A stretch of 7,049 nt of DNA. Origin: Natronohydrobacter sp. (lineage in GTDB: Bacteria; Pseudomonadota; Alphaproteobacteria; Rhodobacterales; Rhodobacteraceae). The notes beneath the pieces are model-generated. The model ran no database searches and was not told the origin of the DNA. It saw only the letters and a program-made list of their open reading frames with translations. The stretch is from positions 1 to 7,049 of the forward strand of contig SKSL01000131.1 of the NCBI GenBank assembly GCA_007123015.1, in the 5' to 3' direction. Positions 5,186-7,049 of the stretch are shown here, piece after piece. A program made the position numbers and the translations under genes. The number at the start of each line of letters is the position of its first letter. The first letter of the stretch is position 1.

Positions 5186-7049
5186 GTGCCGAGCTTTTCA
5201 AACACTCTGGAGCAATCCATCCACGGGGCGCTGGCCCTGGCCAATACCCGGCGGCACGAATTTGCGACATTGGAGCATTTGTTGCTTGCCCTGTTGGATG
5301 AACCCGATGCAAGCCGGGTCATGCTGGCCTGCAATGTCGATCTTGATGATCTGCGCAAATCGCTTGATCAGTTCATCGAGGAAGAGCTGTCATCACTGGT
5401 TACGGATATTGAAGGATCCGAAGCCGTGCCGACCGCGGCCTTCCAGCGCGTCATCCAGCGCGCAGCGATCCATGTCCAGAGCTCTGGTCGCAATGAAGTG
5501 ACCGGGGCCAATGTCCTGGTCGCCATTTTCGCCGAGCGGGAATCGAACGCGGCCTATTTCCTGCAGGAACAGGACATGACGCGCTATGATGCCGTGAATT
5601 TCATCGCGCATGGTGTGGCCAAGAACTCCAAATACTCGGAAGCGCGTCCGGTCACCGGGGCCGAAGAAGAAGAGGCCCAGCAAAGCGCGAAACCCGAAGA
5701 AAAGGCCAAGGAAACGGCTCTTGGCAAATATTGCGTCGATCTGAATGCCAAGGCGATGCAAGGCGATGTCGACCCGCTGATCGGCCGTGCCTCGGAAGTC
5801 GAGCGCTGCATTCAGGTGCTGTGCCGTCGCCGCAAGAACAACCCGCTGCTGGTGGGCGATCCGGGTGTCGGCAAGACGGCTATTGCCGAAGGTCTGGCCA
5901 AGAAGATCGTCGAAGGTGAGACACCGGAAATTCTGGCGGGATCGACCATTTTCTCGCTCGACATGGGCGCTTTGCTGGCCGGGACGCGCTATCGCGGCGA
6001 TTTCGAAGAGCGGCTGAAATCCGTGGTGCAAGAGCTTGAAGATCACCCGGATGCCGTGCTGTTCATTGACGAAATCCACACTGTGATCGGGGCCGGTGCG
6101 ACGTCGGGTGGTGCGATGGATGCGTCAAACCTGCTGAAGCCTGCATTGCAGGGCGGCAAGCTGCGTTGCATGGGGTCCACAACCTACAAGGAATTCCGTC
6201 AGCATTTCGAAAAGGATCGCGCCCTGTCGCGCCGGTTCCAGAAAATCGACGTGGTCGAACCAACTGTCGAGGATTCTGTCAAGATTCTGATGGGGTTGAA
6301 GCCCTATTTCGAGGATCATCACGAAATCCGCTACACCAATGACGCGATCAAGCAGGCAGTCGAATTGGCCGCGCGCTATATTAATGACCGCAAATTGCCC
6401 GACAAGGCGATTGACGTGATCGATGAAGCCGGGGCCGCACAGCATCTCTTGCCGGAATCGAAGCGTCGCAAGACCATCGGGCCGAAAGAGATCGAAGCAG
6501 TGGTGGCCAAGATCGCGCGGATCCCGCCGAAATCTGTGTCCAAGGATGACAGCGAGATGCTGCGTGATCTGGAAGCCTCGCTCAAGCGCGTCGTCTTTGG
6601 GCAGGACAACGCCATCGTGGCGCTGTCTTCTGCCATCAAGCTTGCGCGGGCAGGTCTGCGAGAGCCTGAAAAGCCCATCGGCAATTATCTATTCGCCGGG
6701 CCGACCGGTGTTGGCAAGACCGAAGTCGCGAAGCAACTGGCCGACACTCTGGGTGTCGAACTGCTGCGCTTCGATATGTCCGAATATATGGAGAAGCACG
6801 CCGTCTCGCGCCTGATCGGCGCCCCTCCGGGCTATGTCGGGTTTGATCAGGGTGGCTTGCTGACTGATGGCGTGGACCAGCATCCACATTGTGTGCTGCT
6901 GCTCGACGAGATCGAGAAAGCGCATCCGGATGTCTACAACATCCTGTTGCAAGTTATGGATCACGGAAAGCTGACAGATCACAACGGTCGTACAGTGAAT
7001 TTCCGCAATGTGATCCTGATCATGACCTCGAATGCGGGGGCAGCAGAAC
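5186..7049 (+). CDS. clpA: ATP-dependent Clp protease ATP-binding subunit ClpA (3' end cut off)
   Basis: This AAA+ hexameric unfoldase threads substrates into the ClpP peptidase in the cytosol. A single frame gives 621 residues of an expected 750-780 before the window edge. Residues 1-145 form the double Clp-N domain (IHGALALANTRRHEFATLEHLLLAL), where ClpS normally docks. A charged linker (about 150-178, with EEEE at 160-163) leads to module D1, with Walker A GDPGVGKT (224-231), pore loop GTRYRG (Tyr269), Walker B LFIDE (Asp295, Glu296) and arginines 349-350. Module D2 has Walker A GPTGVGKT (505-512), pore loop GYVG (549-552), Walker B LLLDE (Asp574, Glu575) and sensor Asn616. The two Walker A motifs are 281 residues apart, so the coiled-coil middle domain of ClpB is absent, which identifies ClpA. 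The IGL-type ClpP-docking loop would lie just past the edge. The start is GTG. Confidence 0.97.
   Translation, partial: MPSFSNTLEQSIHGALALANTRRHEFATLEHLLLALLDEPDASRVMLACNVDLDDLRKSLDQFIEEELSSLVTDIEGSEAVPTAAFQRVIQRAAIHVQSSGRNEVTGANVLVAIFAERESNAAYFLQEQDMTRYDAVNFIAHGVAKNSKYSEARPVTGAEEEEAQQSAKPEEKAKETALGKYCVDLNAKAMQGDVDPLIGRASEVERCIQVLCRRRKNNPLLVGDPGVGKTAIAEGLAKKIVEGETPEILAGSTIFSLDMGALLAGTRYRGDFEERLKSVVQELEDHPDAVLFIDEIHTVIGAGATSGGAMDASNLLKPALQGGKLRCMGSTTYKEFRQHFEKDRALSRRFQKIDVVEPTVEDSVKILMGLKPYFEDHHEIRYTNDAIKQAVELAARYINDRKLPDKAIDVIDEAGAAQHLLPESKRRKTIGPKEIEAVVAKIARIPPKSVSKDDSEMLRDLEASLKRVVFGQDNAIVALSSAIKLARAGLREPEKPIGNYLFAGPTGVGKTEVAKQLADTLGVELLRFDMSEYMEKHAVSRLIGAPPGYVGFDQGGLLTDGVDQHPHCVLLLDEIEKAHPDVYNILLQVMDHGKLTDHNGRTVNFRNVILIMTSNAGAAE

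Noticed and set aside
5393..6079. A 228-residue minus-strand frame opposite clpA
   Set aside because: It is antisense to the well-conserved N-domain and D1 of ClpA, with no ribosome site or recognisable domain.
1..7049. A hidden mobile element, defence system, CRISPR array or RNA gene
   Set aside because: No transposase-like or integrase-like frame, no regularly spaced repeats, and no tRNA or rRNA-like segment was seen. All large frames belong to housekeeping genes in a familiar order.

Overview
The window is a stretch of ordinary chromosome from an alphaproteobacterium, most likely of the order Rhodobacterales (Rhodobacter/Paracoccus/Roseobacter relatives). This rests on three things. The F1 ATP synthase genes run in the order atpH-atpA-atpG-atpD with no F0 genes (atpB/E/F) upstream, which is the split arrangement of photosynthetic and related alphaproteobacteria. 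The base composition is GC-rich, judged by eye. The protein termini are typical, such as AtpH starting MSEPASIS and ClpA starting MPSFSNTLEQ. Species cannot be named from the sequence alone.

Layout. Positions 1-3037 hold, on the minus strand, the 5' tip of atpD (beta), complete atpG (gamma), complete atpA (alpha) and complete atpH (delta), with tight junctions (an atpH/atpA TAATG overlap and gaps of about 20 bases) that indicate one transcript. Positions 3038-3380 are a non-coding upstream region with several inverted repeats and a weak candidate promoter, probably the atp control region. Positions 3381-4160 (minus) encode a class I SAM-dependent methyltransferase-like protein of unknown substrate. 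It is divergent, across 85 bases, from gloB (4246-5013, plus), glyoxalase II. A 172-base gap with hairpins leads to clpA (5186 to the window end, plus). clpA is cut by the edge inside the second AAA+ module.

How the genes relate. The minus-strand atp cluster builds the catalytic F1 head and stator top of the ATP synthase. gloB completes the glutathione-dependent removal of methylglyoxal. clpA encodes the unfoldase that feeds ClpP. The methyltransferase may share a divergent control region with gloB, but nothing in the sequence gives its substrate.

I found no mobile element, CRISPR array, tRNA/rRNA gene or defence system, and no evidence of an undescribed multi-gene system. The points worth a second look are small: a serine in place of the first P-loop glycine of AtpA, a 10-bp bulged hairpin in the atp leader, tandem palindromes ahead of clpA, and the unassigned methyltransferase next to gloB.
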